A stretch of 64,000 nucleotides of DNA from Cystobacter ferrugineus (lineage in GTDB: Bacteria; Myxococcota; Myxococcia; Myxococcales; Myxococcaceae): positions 280,813 to 344,812 of the forward strand of contig NZ_MPIN01000010.1 in assembly GCF_001887355.1 (NCBI RefSeq), read 5' to 3'. Both the position numbers and the translations under genes were made by a program. How positions within the stretch are numbered: the stretch's first letter is position 1; each line of letters begins with the position of its first letter. This document shows positions 9,155 to 18,439 of the stretch, one piece after another. A model generated the notes under the pieces. It was not told where the DNA came from. It did no database searches and saw only the letters and a program-made list of their open reading frames with translations.

Positions 9155-10662
9155 TGCGCCGCCTGTTCCTCGCCGTCTCCACCCTGGCGCTGCTCGCCGC
9201 GGGCTGCCGCTCGGCGCCCCAGCCCACGCCCGAGCCGAACCAGGCCCCCGCCCCCGAGGCTCCCGCCACCCCCGCCGCGGACCCCGAGGCCTTCCGGGAT
9301 CAGCCCCCCACCGCTGGCCCCTCGCCCGAGCTGGTGCTGCCCCGCTTCGAGCAGGCGGTGCTGGACAACGGGCTCACCGTGCTGGTGAGCACGCGCAAGG
9401 AGCTGCCGCTCGTGTACGTGGGCACCGCCTTCGCCGCGGGCAGCGCGAGCGACCCGCAGGGCAAGTGGGGCCTGGCGGATCTCACCTACAAGACGATGCT
9501 GGAGGGCGCGGCCGGCAAGGACACGCTCGCCCTGGACCAGGCCTTCCAGAACCTGGGCGTGTCGCCCTCGCTGGGCGTCAGCTCGGACGGGGCCATCCTG
9601 GGCGTGCGGGTGCTCCAGCGCAACACCGAGGCGGCGCTGGCGCTCCTCACCCAGGTGGTGCGCCAGCCCACGTTCGCGCCCAAGGACTTCGAGCGGCGCC
9701 AGAAGCTGCAACTGGCCGAGCTGGTGCGCGCCCTCGGCAGCCCGGGCTTCCTCGCGCAGCGCACGTTCCTCGACGTGGTGTTCGGCGCGGCGCACCCCTA
9801 TGGGCACCCGACGAACGGCCTGCCGGAGACGGTGGGAAGCGTGACGGTGCGCGACGTGAAGGCCTTCTACGAGAAGAACGTGGGCCCGCGCACCACGGCG
9901 CTGGTGATGACGGGCGACATCACGCTGGAGCAGGCGGTGGCGCTGGCGAAGAAGTCCTTCGGCGACTGGAAGAGCAAGGCCGTGCTGCCTCCGGTGCCGC
10001 CCGCGCCTCCCACGCCCGCGCGGGGCCAGGTGGTGTTCGTGCCCAAGGCGGGGTTGGATCAGACGATCGTCATCATGGGCCGGCCGGGCGTCGCCGCGGG
10101 ACATGGGGACGAGTCCGCGCTGGACCTGGCCACCACGGTGTTCGGCGGCTTCTTCGGCAGCCGGCTGAACATGAACCTGCGCGAGGACAAGGGCTACAGC
10201 TATGGGGCCAACTCGGGCTCGGACGCGCGGCTGGGGGTGGGGCCGCTGACGGCGTCCTCGTCGGTGCGCGCGGACGTGACGGGCGCGGCGGTCACCGAGT
10301 TCGTCAACGAGCTCAAGGGCCTGCGCGAGCGCCCCATCACCCCGCGCGAGCTGGAGCCGGCGCGCGAGGGCCTCATCCGCGCGTTCCCCGGCAGCTTCGA
10401 GTCGGTGGAGGGCCTGGGCGCGAGCGCCTCGGAGCTCTTCCTGCGCCGGCGCCCCCTGGACGAGTACGCGCGCACGGTGGCGGGCCTGGAGAAGGCCACG
10501 CCCGCCGAGGTGCAGCGCGTGGCCGAGGCCTACCTGAGCCCGGACGCCATGCAGATCGTCCTGGTGGGAGACCCCGAGGTCATCCAGCAGCAGGTGGGGC
10601 CGCTGGGGCTCGGCAAGCTGGTGGCGCGGGAGCCGGCGAAGACACCGGCCCCCAAGCCCTGA
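9154..10662 (+). CDS. M16 family non-catalytic subunit, lipoprotein
   Basis: The 502-residue protein has a lipoprotein signal (LFLAVSTLALLAAGC) and a Pro/Ala-rich linker, then two M16 domains. The zinc motif is absent: the equivalent place reads WGLADLTYKTML. The C-terminal half keeps the M16 Arg/Tyr element NLREDKGYSYG, which is missing from the upstream subunit. The pair therefore appears to share one complete active site. AGGAG precedes the ATG, which overlaps the previous stop; a GTG one codon earlier is less likely. The lipid anchor may tether the complex to a membrane. Confidence 0.92.
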   Translation: MRRLFLAVSTLALLAAGCRSAPQPTPEPNQAPAPEAPATPAADPEAFRDQPPTAGPSPELVLPRFEQAVLDNGLTVLVSTRKELPLVYVGTAFAAGSASDPQGKWGLADLTYKTMLEGAAGKDTLALDQAFQNLGVSPSLGVSSDGAILGVRVLQRNTEAALALLTQVVRQPTFAPKDFERRQKLQLAELVRALGSPGFLAQRTFLDVVFGAAHPYGHPTNGLPETVGSVTVRDVKAFYEKNVGPRTTALVMTGDITLEQAVALAKKSFGDWKSKAVLPPVPPAPPTPARGQVVFVPKAGLDQTIVIMGRPGVAAGHGDESALDLATTVFGGFFGSRLNMNLREDKGYSYGANSGSDARLGVGPLTASSSVRADVTGAAVTEFVNELKGLRERPITPRELEPAREGLIRAFPGSFESVEGLGASASELFLRRRPLDEYARTVAGLEKATPAEVQRVAEAYLSPDAMQIVLVGDPEVIQQQVGPLGLGKLVAREPAKTPAPKP

Positions 10663-10665
10663 CGC

Positions 10666-10959
10666 TCAGCGCGCGTCCGCCTCGTCGTCCTCGGACTCCG
10701 TGCGGCCATGGTGCCGGCGAACCAACTCGTCGGCCTCGTCGATGGGGCTGCGCACGTCGGGCACGGGGCCGCCCACGGGGGCATCGCTGTCCAGGGCGAA
10801 CTTCTGCTCCGAGCTCGCGTGGATGGAGTCGGCGGCGTAGAGGGGCCGGGTGTCATCGGCCTCCAGGCCCCGCTCCACGCGATCCTTCGCGAAGGGAGGC
10901 TTGCCTCTGGGGTTCTCGTGCGGGTGCACGGGGCTGTACTTCCTCGGCTTCTCGGCCAT
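10666..10959 (-). CDS. Small hydrophilic hypothetical protein
   Basis: This 97-residue protein is charged and probably disordered (start MAEKPRKYSPVHPHENPRG, acidic C-terminus ESEDDEADAR). I recognise no family. The ATG at 10959 has a GAGGAG eight bases upstream; the frame also extends 16 codons further. It is convergent with the M16 gene, only three bases apart. Confidence 0.6.
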   Translation of the reverse strand: MAEKPRKYSPVHPHENPRGKPPFAKDRVERGLEADDTRPLYAADSIHASSEQKFALDSDAPVGGPVPDVRSPIDEADELVRRHHGRTESEDDEADAR

Positions 10960-11109
10960 GGGAAGGCTCCTCGGATGCGGACGCGCGGGGTTGCGCGCAT
11001 CCATCAATGTGCGGCGGGTCCTCGGCCCACGGCTACCCGGAGCCGGAAGAGGGCCTGTCCGCCCGCCCGCCTCGGGAGCACGGCGGGCACGAGGCCCCGC
11101 GAGGAGCGC

Positions 11110-11859
11110 TCAGGCGGAGCGGAACTCGGCGGCGAAGCCGAGCAGCCGGCGGATGGCCTGCTCTTGGTCTCCCTGACAGGCGGCGAGGAAGGGCTGGGCC
11201 CATTCCTGGCCCACGGGCACGCCCTTCTCGTCCTGGAGCCAGCGCTCGAAACGCACGTATTCCTCGTCCCGGGCCCCCACGAGTCCCAGGCACAGGCGAT
11301 AGCCAGCGATGAGGCCTTCCATGCGCCGCACCGTGATGGGGCCGATGAACAGCCCCAACCGTCCCTCGGTATCGCCAATCTCCCGGCGGATCTCCATGAG
11401 GAAGTCCAGGGTGGATCGAGGCTCCTGCGTGGGCATCAATTGGGGAACGCGCGTGGCGAACTGGACGTCCTCCGGAATGCGCCAGGAAATCGCGGCCAGG
11501 TCCTCGGAAGAGAGCGTGCGGAACTCCGCGACGTAATCCAGGTACTTGCGCAGCGCGCGTGTCTGATCACCGCCACATTCGCGCAGGTAGGCGGGCTCCC
11601 AGCCTTCTCCGGGCCAGGCGAGTTTGACATCCCTCAGCCAGACACCGAACAACACGTCCGACCCCTCGTCCACGCCGAGGACATCAAGACATTCGCGGTA
11701 CCCACCCTTGAAGCAGTTCACCCAATCGACATCGGGCATCCCGATGTACCGATAGGGGCCCACCGGGCGCGTGTCCATGTCCTGACGGACGCGCAGCAGC
11801 AGTTCCAGCATGGGCACCGCGGGCTTGAGTCCCGCGGGCGAAGGGGTGGATGGATTCAT
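11110..11859 (-). CDS. Putative immunity protein with an internal tandem duplication
   Basis: This 249-residue cytosolic-looking protein consists of two diverged copies of a roughly 110-residue domain. Both copies carry the pattern YRxCL(x)nG, then a FxxWLxDxK-like segment, then LxxCxGDQxxAxRxxLxxxAEFR. It matches nothing I can name. Its ATG overlaps the stop of the upstream papain-like secreted protein (ATGA), the arrangement usual for toxin-immunity pairs. The immunity role is inferred from that context. Confidence 0.7.
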   Translation of the reverse strand: MNPSTPSPAGLKPAVPMLELLLRVRQDMDTRPVGPYRYIGMPDVDWVNCFKGGYRECLDVLGVDEGSDVLFGVWLRDVKLAWPGEGWEPAYLRECGGDQTRALRKYLDYVAEFRTLSSEDLAAISWRIPEDVQFATRVPQLMPTQEPRSTLDFLMEIRREIGDTEGRLGLFIGPITVRRMEGLIAGYRLCLGLVGARDEEYVRFERWLQDEKGVPVGQEWAQPFLAACQGDQEQAIRRLLGFAAEFRSA

Positions 11860-12419
11860 GGCACCCTCGCCACGGTCTCGACGACCTTCTCGGTGATCTC
11901 CGTGCGTGCACCCAGCCTGCTCATGTACTCCGCCCAGGGCATTCCGGCGGCACCTGTATAGGCGTCATAGGCACGGCCCTGCATCCGGACCAGCACGTGG
12001 TAGCCCGTGTGGCTGACATTCACGTCCTTGCCATTCACCAGCTTGAACATGATGTACCCAAAATCCTTCTGGGAGCGGGTCGACAGTTGCACGAACTCGG
12101 GCTTGCCGCCCAACTGGGTGAACGCCGTGTGGAGGCTCTGGGCGACGCCCTGGCACGCCCCCGCCACCTGCTTGCTCGCGTCGAACGACGCGCGCGCCGC
12201 CAACAACCAGGCCGGGGCCTCCTTGCCCGTGGTCAGCACCCAGTAGTCGATGGCCTCCGTCACCTGACCGCGCGCCAGCAGGCTGAAGGTGTGGGTCCGC
12301 AGCGAGTCGGCCGCCACCACCTGTGTGGCCACCACCTCGGCCACGGGAGCCGCCCCGCTCGCCGTCCCGGACAGGCCCACCAGCAGCAACATGGCCACAC
12401 AGCCACGCAGGAAGTTCAT
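11856..12419 (-). CDS. Secreted papain-like fold toxin candidate
   Basis: The 187-residue protein has a signal peptide (residues 1 to about 23, ending SGTASGAA). Its order of residues suits a papain/NlpC-like cysteine peptidase or deamidase: Cys89 in GACQGVAQSLH, His141 in TGYHVLVRM and Asp152 in AYDAYTG. This resembles the papain-fold toxin domains of polymorphic toxin systems. No large delivery domain is attached. It is coupled to the duplicated-domain protein downstream. I chose the ATG at 12419 because the hydrophobic core follows directly; an in-frame ATG lies 12 codons upstream. Confidence 0.68.
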   Translation of the reverse strand: MNFLRGCVAMLLLVGLSGTASGAAPVAEVVATQVVAADSLRTHTFSLLARGQVTEAIDYWVLTTGKEAPAWLLAARASFDASKQVAGACQGVAQSLHTAFTQLGGKPEFVQLSTRSQKDFGYIMFKLVNGKDVNVSHTGYHVLVRMQGRAYDAYTGAAGMPWAEYMSRLGARTEITEKVVETVARVP

Positions 12420-12576
12420 GAATATCCATGTTATACCAATGAAACCGGAATTCAAGAACCCAACACACCTCGTACGTCATGCCCCTCCCACCAGGATGGA
12501 AAAGTCAGGTGACGCCGAGGGCCGCTGACTCCAGGTCGGTGGCATGCGCCGCTTCCGGCGGGTATAGGGACCGGCC

Positions 12577-13401
12577 ATGACAGCCCCCCTGCACGGTCCC
12601 CCCTTCGCCACCTCCACCACCTGGAACGCGCTCGGAGAGGGGCGCTATGCCGGACGCATCCTCCCCCACTGGTTCCAGGGACGCGGCTCCTACGGCGGAT
12701 TGATTGGCGGCGCGCTCCTGCGCTCGATGATGCGCGAGCTGAACGAGCCCGAGCGCATGCCGCGCTCGTTCACCGTGCACTTCTGCGCCCCCGTCACCGA
12801 CCAGGACGCGCTCATCACCGTGCGCCTGGAGCGCGCCGGGCGTCAGGTCTCGCACCTGTCGGCGCGGCTGGAGCAGGGCGGACAGGTGGCGAGCCTGGCG
12901 AGCGCCACCTTCGCCACCGCGCGCGACACGCCGCTCGTCTTCACCGAGGCGCGCCCACCCCAGGTGCCTGCGCCCCACGAGCTCTCCTCCATGCCCTCCG
13001 AGGGGCTGCCCGCCTTCTGTGCCCAGTTCGACTACCGCTGGTGCGTGGGCTCGCCGCCCTACTCCGGAGCCACCGAGGCGCGGCTGGGCGGGTGGATCCG
13101 CCCGCGCGTGCCCGAGCCGCTCGACGCGCCGCTCGTGGTGGGCCTGCTGGATGCCTACCCTCCGGCGGCGTTCGCCCGCGTGGACGGCTTCGCCACGGGC
13201 GCCACCATGGACTACACGGTGCACTTCTACGCGCCCCTGCCGCTCGCCTCCGCCTCGCCCGAGGCCTTCTACCTGCGCGCGGGCCAGTCCCGGCACGCCG
13301 CGCTCGGCTACGCGGATGAGATCGCCGACCTGTGGAGCCAGGACGGCCAGCTCCTCGCCCAGCTCCGGCAGATGGCGGCCATCTTCCCCCAGACGCGCTG
13401 A
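12577..13401 (+). CDS. Acyl-CoA thioesterase family protein (double hotdog)
   Basis: The 274-residue protein fits the TesB-like thioesterase group with two hotdog repeats. The N-terminal hotdog has QGRGSYGGLIGGALLRSMM and PRSFTVHFCAPV; the C-terminal hotdog has the similar MDYTVHFYAPLP. Such enzymes hydrolyse acyl-CoA thioesters. The specific substrate is unknown and no pathway neighbours help. It is divergent from the toxin pair, with about 150 bp between. Confidence 0.85.
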   Translation: MTAPLHGPPFATSTTWNALGEGRYAGRILPHWFQGRGSYGGLIGGALLRSMMRELNEPERMPRSFTVHFCAPVTDQDALITVRLERAGRQVSHLSARLEQGGQVASLASATFATARDTPLVFTEARPPQVPAPHELSSMPSEGLPAFCAQFDYRWCVGSPPYSGATEARLGGWIRPRVPEPLDAPLVVGLLDAYPPAAFARVDGFATGATMDYTVHFYAPLPLASASPEAFYLRAGQSRHAALGYADEIADLWSQDGQLLAQLRQMAAIFPQTR

Positions 13402-13522
13402 GCGGCGCACCCGCGCCAGAGGTGACTTCCTCTCGCGGCGAGGCTCGGGTAGTTTGCGCCGCCCGGCGTGCCGTGCCCCGCGCGCGGCACGCCGCGATCA
13501 CCCCCCCGAGGTTCCCCTACAC

Positions 13523-14020
13523 ATGGCAAGGATTTCCCAGGATCAGACCCAGGAGCGCCGCGCGTTCCTGCTCGAGCTCTTCCGCTCCCAGCCGGACATC
13601 AGCCGCAACGAGGCGATGGAGGCGTACAAGGACCGCTTCGGCGCCTCGCTCAACGCCAAGACGTTCAACGAGCTGCGTGAGCAGGCGCTGAGCGAGGTGG
13701 AAGCCCGCGCCGACCGGGCCGAGGAGTCCCAGCCGGAAGCCGACACCGACACCGACGCCGACGCTCCCGCCGAGGAGCCCGCGGTCTCGCCGCTGCGCGT
13801 GGTGCCCACCGTCGAGTCCGCCGCCGGCGCGCCTCCCGCGGCGAAGAAGCCCAAGCCCGGCAAGGGCGCGGGCGCGAAGAACGTGTTCGTGGACGCCACG
13901 CAGGAGCAGCTCCAGTTCCTCGAGCGCGTGGTGCACCAGCTCCAGGAGGCCGGGGCGAGCAACATCCGCATCGACCACGGCACGGAGCGCTGGATGGTGC
14001 TCACCGTGGACGCGAAGTAG
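13523..14020 (+). CDS. Hypothetical protein with N- and C-terminal folded modules
   Basis: The 165-residue protein has an N-terminal helical module (RRAFLLELFRSQPDISRNEA, then AKTFNELREQAL) that resembles a small DNA-binding or adaptor helix bundle. A Pro/Ala/Asp-rich linker with repeated DTDTDAD follows, and then a basic patch (AAKKPKPGKGAG). The C-terminal segment QLQFLERVVHQLQEAGASNI is probably a small alpha/beta domain. I know no family name. ATG 13523 is supported by position only; no strong ribosome-binding site is visible. Confidence 0.65.
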   Translation: MARISQDQTQERRAFLLELFRSQPDISRNEAMEAYKDRFGASLNAKTFNELREQALSEVEARADRAEESQPEADTDTDADAPAEEPAVSPLRVVPTVESAAGAPPAAKKPKPGKGAGAKNVFVDATQEQLQFLERVVHQLQEAGASNIRIDHGTERWMVLTVDAK

Positions 14021-14079
14021 CGCGCACACGGCGCCGTCCTCCCGAGGGCCCGCGCGGGGAAGACCGCGCGGGCGGCCTC

Positions 14080-15399
14080 TCAGAAGTCGTTGCCTTCCAG
14101 GTGCAGCGCGGGCGCCGGACGGTGCCCCGGGTCCACCACGCACGGGGCCTCGGTGGCCTCGAAGGCGCGCGGGCGCAACAGCCGCAGGGTGAGCACGAGC
14201 GCGAGGAACCCCAGCGCGCAGCCCCCGGTGACGAGGCGCACGCCCCAGCGATCGGCGAGCAGGCCCTGCAACCACACCCCCGCGGCGTACCCCACGGCGA
14301 TCATCGTGCTGTAGAGGCTGCTGATGCGGCCCTGGAGCTCGTGCGGCACGCGGAGCTGGCACGTGGTGTTGATGCTGGTGAGCGTGGCCATGTAGAGCGC
14401 GCCCAGGCCGACGATGGCGAGCGCCGCGGCGTGCAGCGTGGGCGTCATCCAGTACACCGCCGCCATGGGCCCGATGAGGAGGACGCACGCCTCGAGCAGG
14501 CGCCGGCGCCCCAGCCGCTCGATGAGGGGCCCGAGCAGCATCGCCGCGAGCACCGCGCCCACGCCCTGCATGGTGACGAGCAGCGAGGTGGCCGCCGCCC
14601 CCTGCTGGAAGACGCGGATGGCGAACACCGGCACCAGGCCGATGAAGGGCGCCACGAGCGCCGACACGGCCAGCGCGCCCAGCATGGCCAGGCGGATGCC
14701 CGCGTCGTCCCGGGCCACCTCGGCGCCGCGCCGGATGCCGGACCACAAGGGCTCGTGCCGCCGCGCGCCCGTACGCGCCGAGGGCCGCACGTGCCAGAGC
14801 GCCACGAGCACCGCCACGAAGGACAGCGTGTTGATGGCCAGCGCCCAGGCGATGCCTCCCGCGGCGAGCACGCCCGCGGCGATCGCCGGGCCCATGATGC
14901 GCCCGAGGTTGTACTGCGCCGAGTTGAGGCTCACCGCGCTCGACAGATCCTCCGGGGGCACCGACTGGGCGATGAGCGCGGAGAAGGCCGGGTTGATGAG
15001 GCTGTTGGTGCACCCGTTGAGCAGCGACAGCACGGCCACGGCGGGCACGGTGAGCCGGCCGGTGAGCGCGAGCACCGTGAGCACCAGCGCCAGCAGCGCC
15101 TGCACGAGCGTGCCCGCGGCGACCCACTTGCGCCGATCGAACCGGTCCGCGAGCGCTCCGCCCACCGGAGACAGCACCACCGCGGGCAGGAAGGCCAGGG
15201 CGGCGATGCCTCCGGTGGCCTCGGCGCGGCCCGTCACCGTGGTGACGAAGACGCCCAGTGCGAGCGTCTCCATCCACGTGCCGATGTTGGAGACGAGCGT
15301 TCCCCACCAGACGTGAACGAAATCCCGATGCCCGAAGGCCCGGAGCGACGAATAGCGAGACAAATGAAGGGCGCGCACGGCCCTCCCTTTGTATCGCAT
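14080..15399 (-). CDS. MFS transporter (EntS/MFS_3-like exporter)
   Basis: The 439-residue protein has about 12 hydrophobic segments and MFS loop motifs such as GGALADRFDRRKWV after TM2 and GPLIERLGRRRL in the second half. The family start WWGTLVSNIGTWMETLALG and the region LNSAQYNLGRIMGPAIAAG place it in the EntS-like efflux group. It likely exports small molecules, siderophores or drugs by proton antiport. No synthetic cluster is adjacent. The first ATG is used. Confidence 0.9.
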   Translation of the reverse strand: MRYKGRAVRALHLSRYSSLRAFGHRDFVHVWWGTLVSNIGTWMETLALGVFVTTVTGRAEATGGIAALAFLPAVVLSPVGGALADRFDRRKWVAAGTLVQALLALVLTVLALTGRLTVPAVAVLSLLNGCTNSLINPAFSALIAQSVPPEDLSSAVSLNSAQYNLGRIMGPAIAAGVLAAGGIAWALAINTLSFVAVLVALWHVRPSARTGARRHEPLWSGIRRGAEVARDDAGIRLAMLGALAVSALVAPFIGLVPVFAIRVFQQGAAATSLLVTMQGVGAVLAAMLLGPLIERLGRRRLLEACVLLIGPMAAVYWMTPTLHAAALAIVGLGALYMATLTSINTTCQLRVPHELQGRISSLYSTMIAVGYAAGVWLQGLLADRWGVRLVTGGCALGFLALVLTLRLLRPRAFEATEAPCVVDPGHRPAPALHLEGNDF

Positions 15400-15544
15400 C
15401 CGCCGCTTCTTCGCAGGCCCCCCCCTTGGGATGACAGGAAATGCACGCTCGCCGCCCCGCTCGCGAGCGTCACGCCATTCTTTTCAATCCCAGCACATTC
15501 GTGGGGGTCCCAATCGCTTGCAAGGAAAACAGTTGGAGCACGGA

Positions 15545-17140
15545 TTACTTCACTTCACGCGAGGCGGAGACCTTGCGGGGAGTGATGCGGCCGTCGGGGG
15601 CGACCTGGGCGCCGGTGGTGGGGAAGTCCTCGTTGGTGAGGCGGCGCACGAGCGGGAGCACCTCGCCCGAGGGGTCCGGCTGGGGGATGCCGCGGCCCTC
15701 CTGGCGCGTGGGCAACAGGCGCCCGGAGAGGAAACGGCCCTGGGCGTCGAGCTCCACGTCGGCGATCATCCCCAGGCCCTGGGGCCCCTTGAGGTTGAAG
15801 GAGCCATAGGTGGCGAAGTTGCCCAGGGAGTAGAGGATGAGCTTGTCCTTGTAGAACTCGAGCGCGCGCACGACGTGGGGGCCATGGCCGATGACGAGGT
15901 CGGCGCCCGCGTCGATGACGGTGTGGGTGAAGGCGCGCAGGTCGCCCCGGTTCTCGCCGTAGAACATCTCGGTGCCCTGGGGGATGTTGAGCGCCTTGCC
16001 CCCCTCGGCGCCGCCATGGAAGGAGACGAGCACCAGGTCATGCGCGGCCTTGACCTGGCGCACCAGGGCGGCGGCGGTGGCGTGGTTGTTGACGTGGTTG
16101 CAGTTGGGCGAGGTGTGGAAGGCCACCATGCCCACGCGCAGGCCGTTCTTCTCCACGGTGGCGACGGTGCCGGCGGGGCCGCTCCAGGCGATGCCGAGTG
16201 AATCGAGCGTGGCCTCGGTCTCGCGGCGGCACAGCTCGCCGAAGTCGCCCGAGTGGTTGTTGGCGGTGGAGGCCAGGTCCACGCCCGCGTCCTGGAGGTA
16301 GCGGCCATAGTGCGTGGGCGAGCGGAACGCGTAGCAGTTGCCCCCGCGGCGGCACTTCTGCGTCTCGCCGTGGTCGCACAGGGGCCCCTCGAGGTTGATG
16401 AAGGTGAGGTCCGCGTCGCGCAGCAGCGGCGCCACCGCGGCGAGGCTCGCGGCGCCATCATCCGGGGGCAGGAGGCCCTCGGGGAAGGAGGTGCCGAGCA
16501 TCACGTCGCCCACGGCGCGGATGCGCAGGCGGGCGTCGGCGGGAGGCGGCGGGCGCGAGGCCGGGGGCGCCGCGGGCTCGGCGAGCTGCCGCTGGAGGGC
16601 CGTCTGGCCGCGGGCCTGGGTGAGGGCGTCCTCCAGGTCCGGGTGGGCGGGGTCCAACCGCTGCACCACGCTCCACGCGGCGAGCGCCTCCTGCCAGCGG
16701 TTGAGCAGCGAATACGCCCAGCCGAGCTCCCACTGGCAGTCCACGCGCTCGGGGGCGGCGCGGGCGCAGGCGGAGAAGGCCTCGAGGGCGGCGGGGGCGT
16801 CCTTGGCCTTGAGGGCCTCGACGCCCCGGGCGTAGAGCGCGTCCACCTCGGCGGCGGAGGTGGCCAGGGGAGCGGCGTCGGCCGGCGCGGAAGCGGCGGG
16901 GGGAGCAGGAGGCGCGGGCGGAGCCGGGGGCGCCGCCTCGGAGGCCGCGGCGGGAGGCGCGGGCGGAGCCGGGGGCGCCGGCATCGGAGGCACGTTGGCC
17001 TCGGGGGGAACCGACGGGGCGTCGGAGAAGGGACGGCGGATGGGCTCGGCGACGGAAGCGCGCCAGTTGGCGCAGCCTCCGAGGGAGGAGAGCGCGAGCA
17101 CGGAGAGCAGGAGGGAGCGAGAGCGCATGCGGGCGCGCAT
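15545..17140 (-). CDS. CapA-family lipoprotein with TPR-like module
   Basis: The 531-residue protein has a lipoprotein signal (LLLSVLALSSLGGC), a Pro/Ala-rich stretch with APPAPPAPPA repeats, and a TPR-like pair (ALEAFSACARAAP and AWSVVQRLDPAHPDLEDAL). A PGA_cap/CapA metallophosphoesterase-like domain follows: VGDVMLGTSF, DLTFINLEGPL, STANNHSGDFG, VLVSFHGG, VIGHGPHVVR and YSLGNF. CapA proteins act in poly-gamma-glutamate capsule systems, but most bacterial homologues have unproven roles. No capB/capC genes are nearby. Confidence 0.88.
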   Translation of the reverse strand: MRARMRSRSLLLSVLALSSLGGCANWRASVAEPIRRPFSDAPSVPPEANVPPMPAPPAPPAPPAAASEAAPPAPPAPPAPPAASAPADAAPLATSAAEVDALYARGVEALKAKDAPAALEAFSACARAAPERVDCQWELGWAYSLLNRWQEALAAWSVVQRLDPAHPDLEDALTQARGQTALQRQLAEPAAPPASRPPPPADARLRIRAVGDVMLGTSFPEGLLPPDDGAASLAAVAPLLRDADLTFINLEGPLCDHGETQKCRRGGNCYAFRSPTHYGRYLQDAGVDLASTANNHSGDFGELCRRETEATLDSLGIAWSGPAGTVATVEKNGLRVGMVAFHTSPNCNHVNNHATAAALVRQVKAAHDLVLVSFHGGAEGGKALNIPQGTEMFYGENRGDLRAFTHTVIDAGADLVIGHGPHVVRALEFYKDKLILYSLGNFATYGSFNLKGPQGLGMIADVELDAQGRFLSGRLLPTRQEGRGIPQPDPSGEVLPLVRRLTNEDFPTTGAQVAPDGRITPRKVSASREVK

Positions 17141-17256
17141 CTTAAGGGGCGCGGGGGCGGAGGAGGGGAGGAGAGCGCGGGGGCGGGGTGTGCTCGACGG
17201 AAGGGCGGCCGGGCGGGAGGCGGCGCCAGGGGAGAGGGGCCTATACTGCGCGCTTC

Positions 17257-18426
17257 ATGTCCTCGCCCGCTCCCGCGCTCTCCTCCCCGGCGGCTTCGTC
17301 CGCTCCGGCCGTCCGCTTCGATGGGCTGTGGCTGTTCTCGCCCCGGGTGGACGTGAGCCTGGTGCTGGTGCCCGCGCTGCTCACGCTCGTGGCGGTGTGG
17401 CTGGCGGACACGACGGGGGAGGGGCACCACGGGTACTCGTGGGCGCTCGGACGGTGGGCGTCGCAGTACGTGCTCTTCAATGGCACGCACGTCATCCTCA
17501 CCTTCCTGCTGGTGGGCACGCGGCGCGAGCTGTTGCGCACCACGCCCTCGCAGGGGTGGCTGCTCCTGGGAGCCTCCTCGGGGGTGTTCGCGGGGTGCCT
17601 GGGGGTGCTGTGGTACGCGGGCCAGCACGCGCCCCAGCTCAACCTGATGCTCGCCGCGTGCATCCACCTGCTGGCGGCGCACCACACGCTGTCGCAGGTG
17701 AAGGGGCTGTGGGCGCTGCATGGGCTGCGGGCCCGGGCGTCGGGAGCACCCGCGCTGGGCGAGGCCGAGCGGCGGCTGCAGCGGGTGTTCGTCCCGCTCG
17801 CGCTGGTGCTGATGATGGCGCGCACGCTGGCGGTGCCGGTGACGGACGCGGCGGGGGACGTGCCGCTGGTGAACGTGGGGCAGGCGGAGAACGGGGCGCT
17901 GCCGTACGCGACGACGTGGGTGCTGCTCGGGGTGTGGGCGGTGTTCGCGGGGCGGATGGTCCAGGCGCTGCGGGGGCCCTCGGGGATGAGCGGCCCGAGG
18001 CGGCTGTACGTGCTGAGCCACGTGGCGGTGGTGGCGGTGTACCTGGTGTGGCCGGCGTGGGGCGTGGTGCTCAGCGCGGGCATCCACGGTTTGGAGTACC
18101 TCTTCCTCACGGGGCGGATGCTCGAGCCCACGCCGGGGGAGCCGGACGCGCGGCTGCGCGGGGGCGGGGTATGGGCGGCGATGCTCGGGGTGATGCTGCC
18201 GCTCATCCTCGTGGGCGTGGCGCAGAGCCCCTTCGTGCCGCTGGTGGACTCGGCGACGGGGGGCGCGGCCACGCGCTGGCTGTTGGGCCAGGAGCCGCTG
18301 TGGACGCTCGGAGTGACGGTGACCAACGCGCTGGTGCTCGCGCACTACTTCGCCGATGCCTTCCTCTACCGTTTCCGGATTCCCCGGGTGCGCGAGGTGA
18401 CGCTCGGGAGGCTCGGCCTCGCATGA
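17257..18426 (+). CDS. Polytopic membrane protein with conserved-looking His residues
   Basis: The 389-residue protein has about 9-10 hydrophobic helices and His residues placed in or beside them: GEGHHGYSW, FNGTHVIL, HLLAAHHTLSQ, AGIHGLEYLF and LAHYFADAFLYRFRIP. The pattern suggests metal or haem binding, or a membrane oxygenase, but I do not recognise the family. The ATG at 17257 precedes a short polar tail and the first helix. A decayed second copy of its 3' end lies 3 kb downstream at about 21430-21525. Confidence 0.75.
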   Translation: MSSPAPALSSPAASSAPAVRFDGLWLFSPRVDVSLVLVPALLTLVAVWLADTTGEGHHGYSWALGRWASQYVLFNGTHVILTFLLVGTRRELLRTTPSQGWLLLGASSGVFAGCLGVLWYAGQHAPQLNLMLAACIHLLAAHHTLSQVKGLWALHGLRARASGAPALGEAERRLQRVFVPLALVLMMARTLAVPVTDAAGDVPLVNVGQAENGALPYATTWVLLGVWAVFAGRMVQALRGPSGMSGPRRLYVLSHVAVVAVYLVWPAWGVVLSAGIHGLEYLFLTGRMLEPTPGEPDARLRGGGVWAAMLGVMLPLILVGVAQSPFVPLVDSATGGAATRWLLGQEPLWTLGVTVTNALVLAHYFADAFLYRFRIPRVREVTLGRLGLA

Positions 18427-18439
18427 GAAACCAGACCTG

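Noticed and set aside
14101..15585. 494-codon plus-strand frame across the MFS gene
   Set aside because: It is rich in Arg, His and Gln with no hydrophobic core; the minus strand encodes a typical 12-helix transporter.
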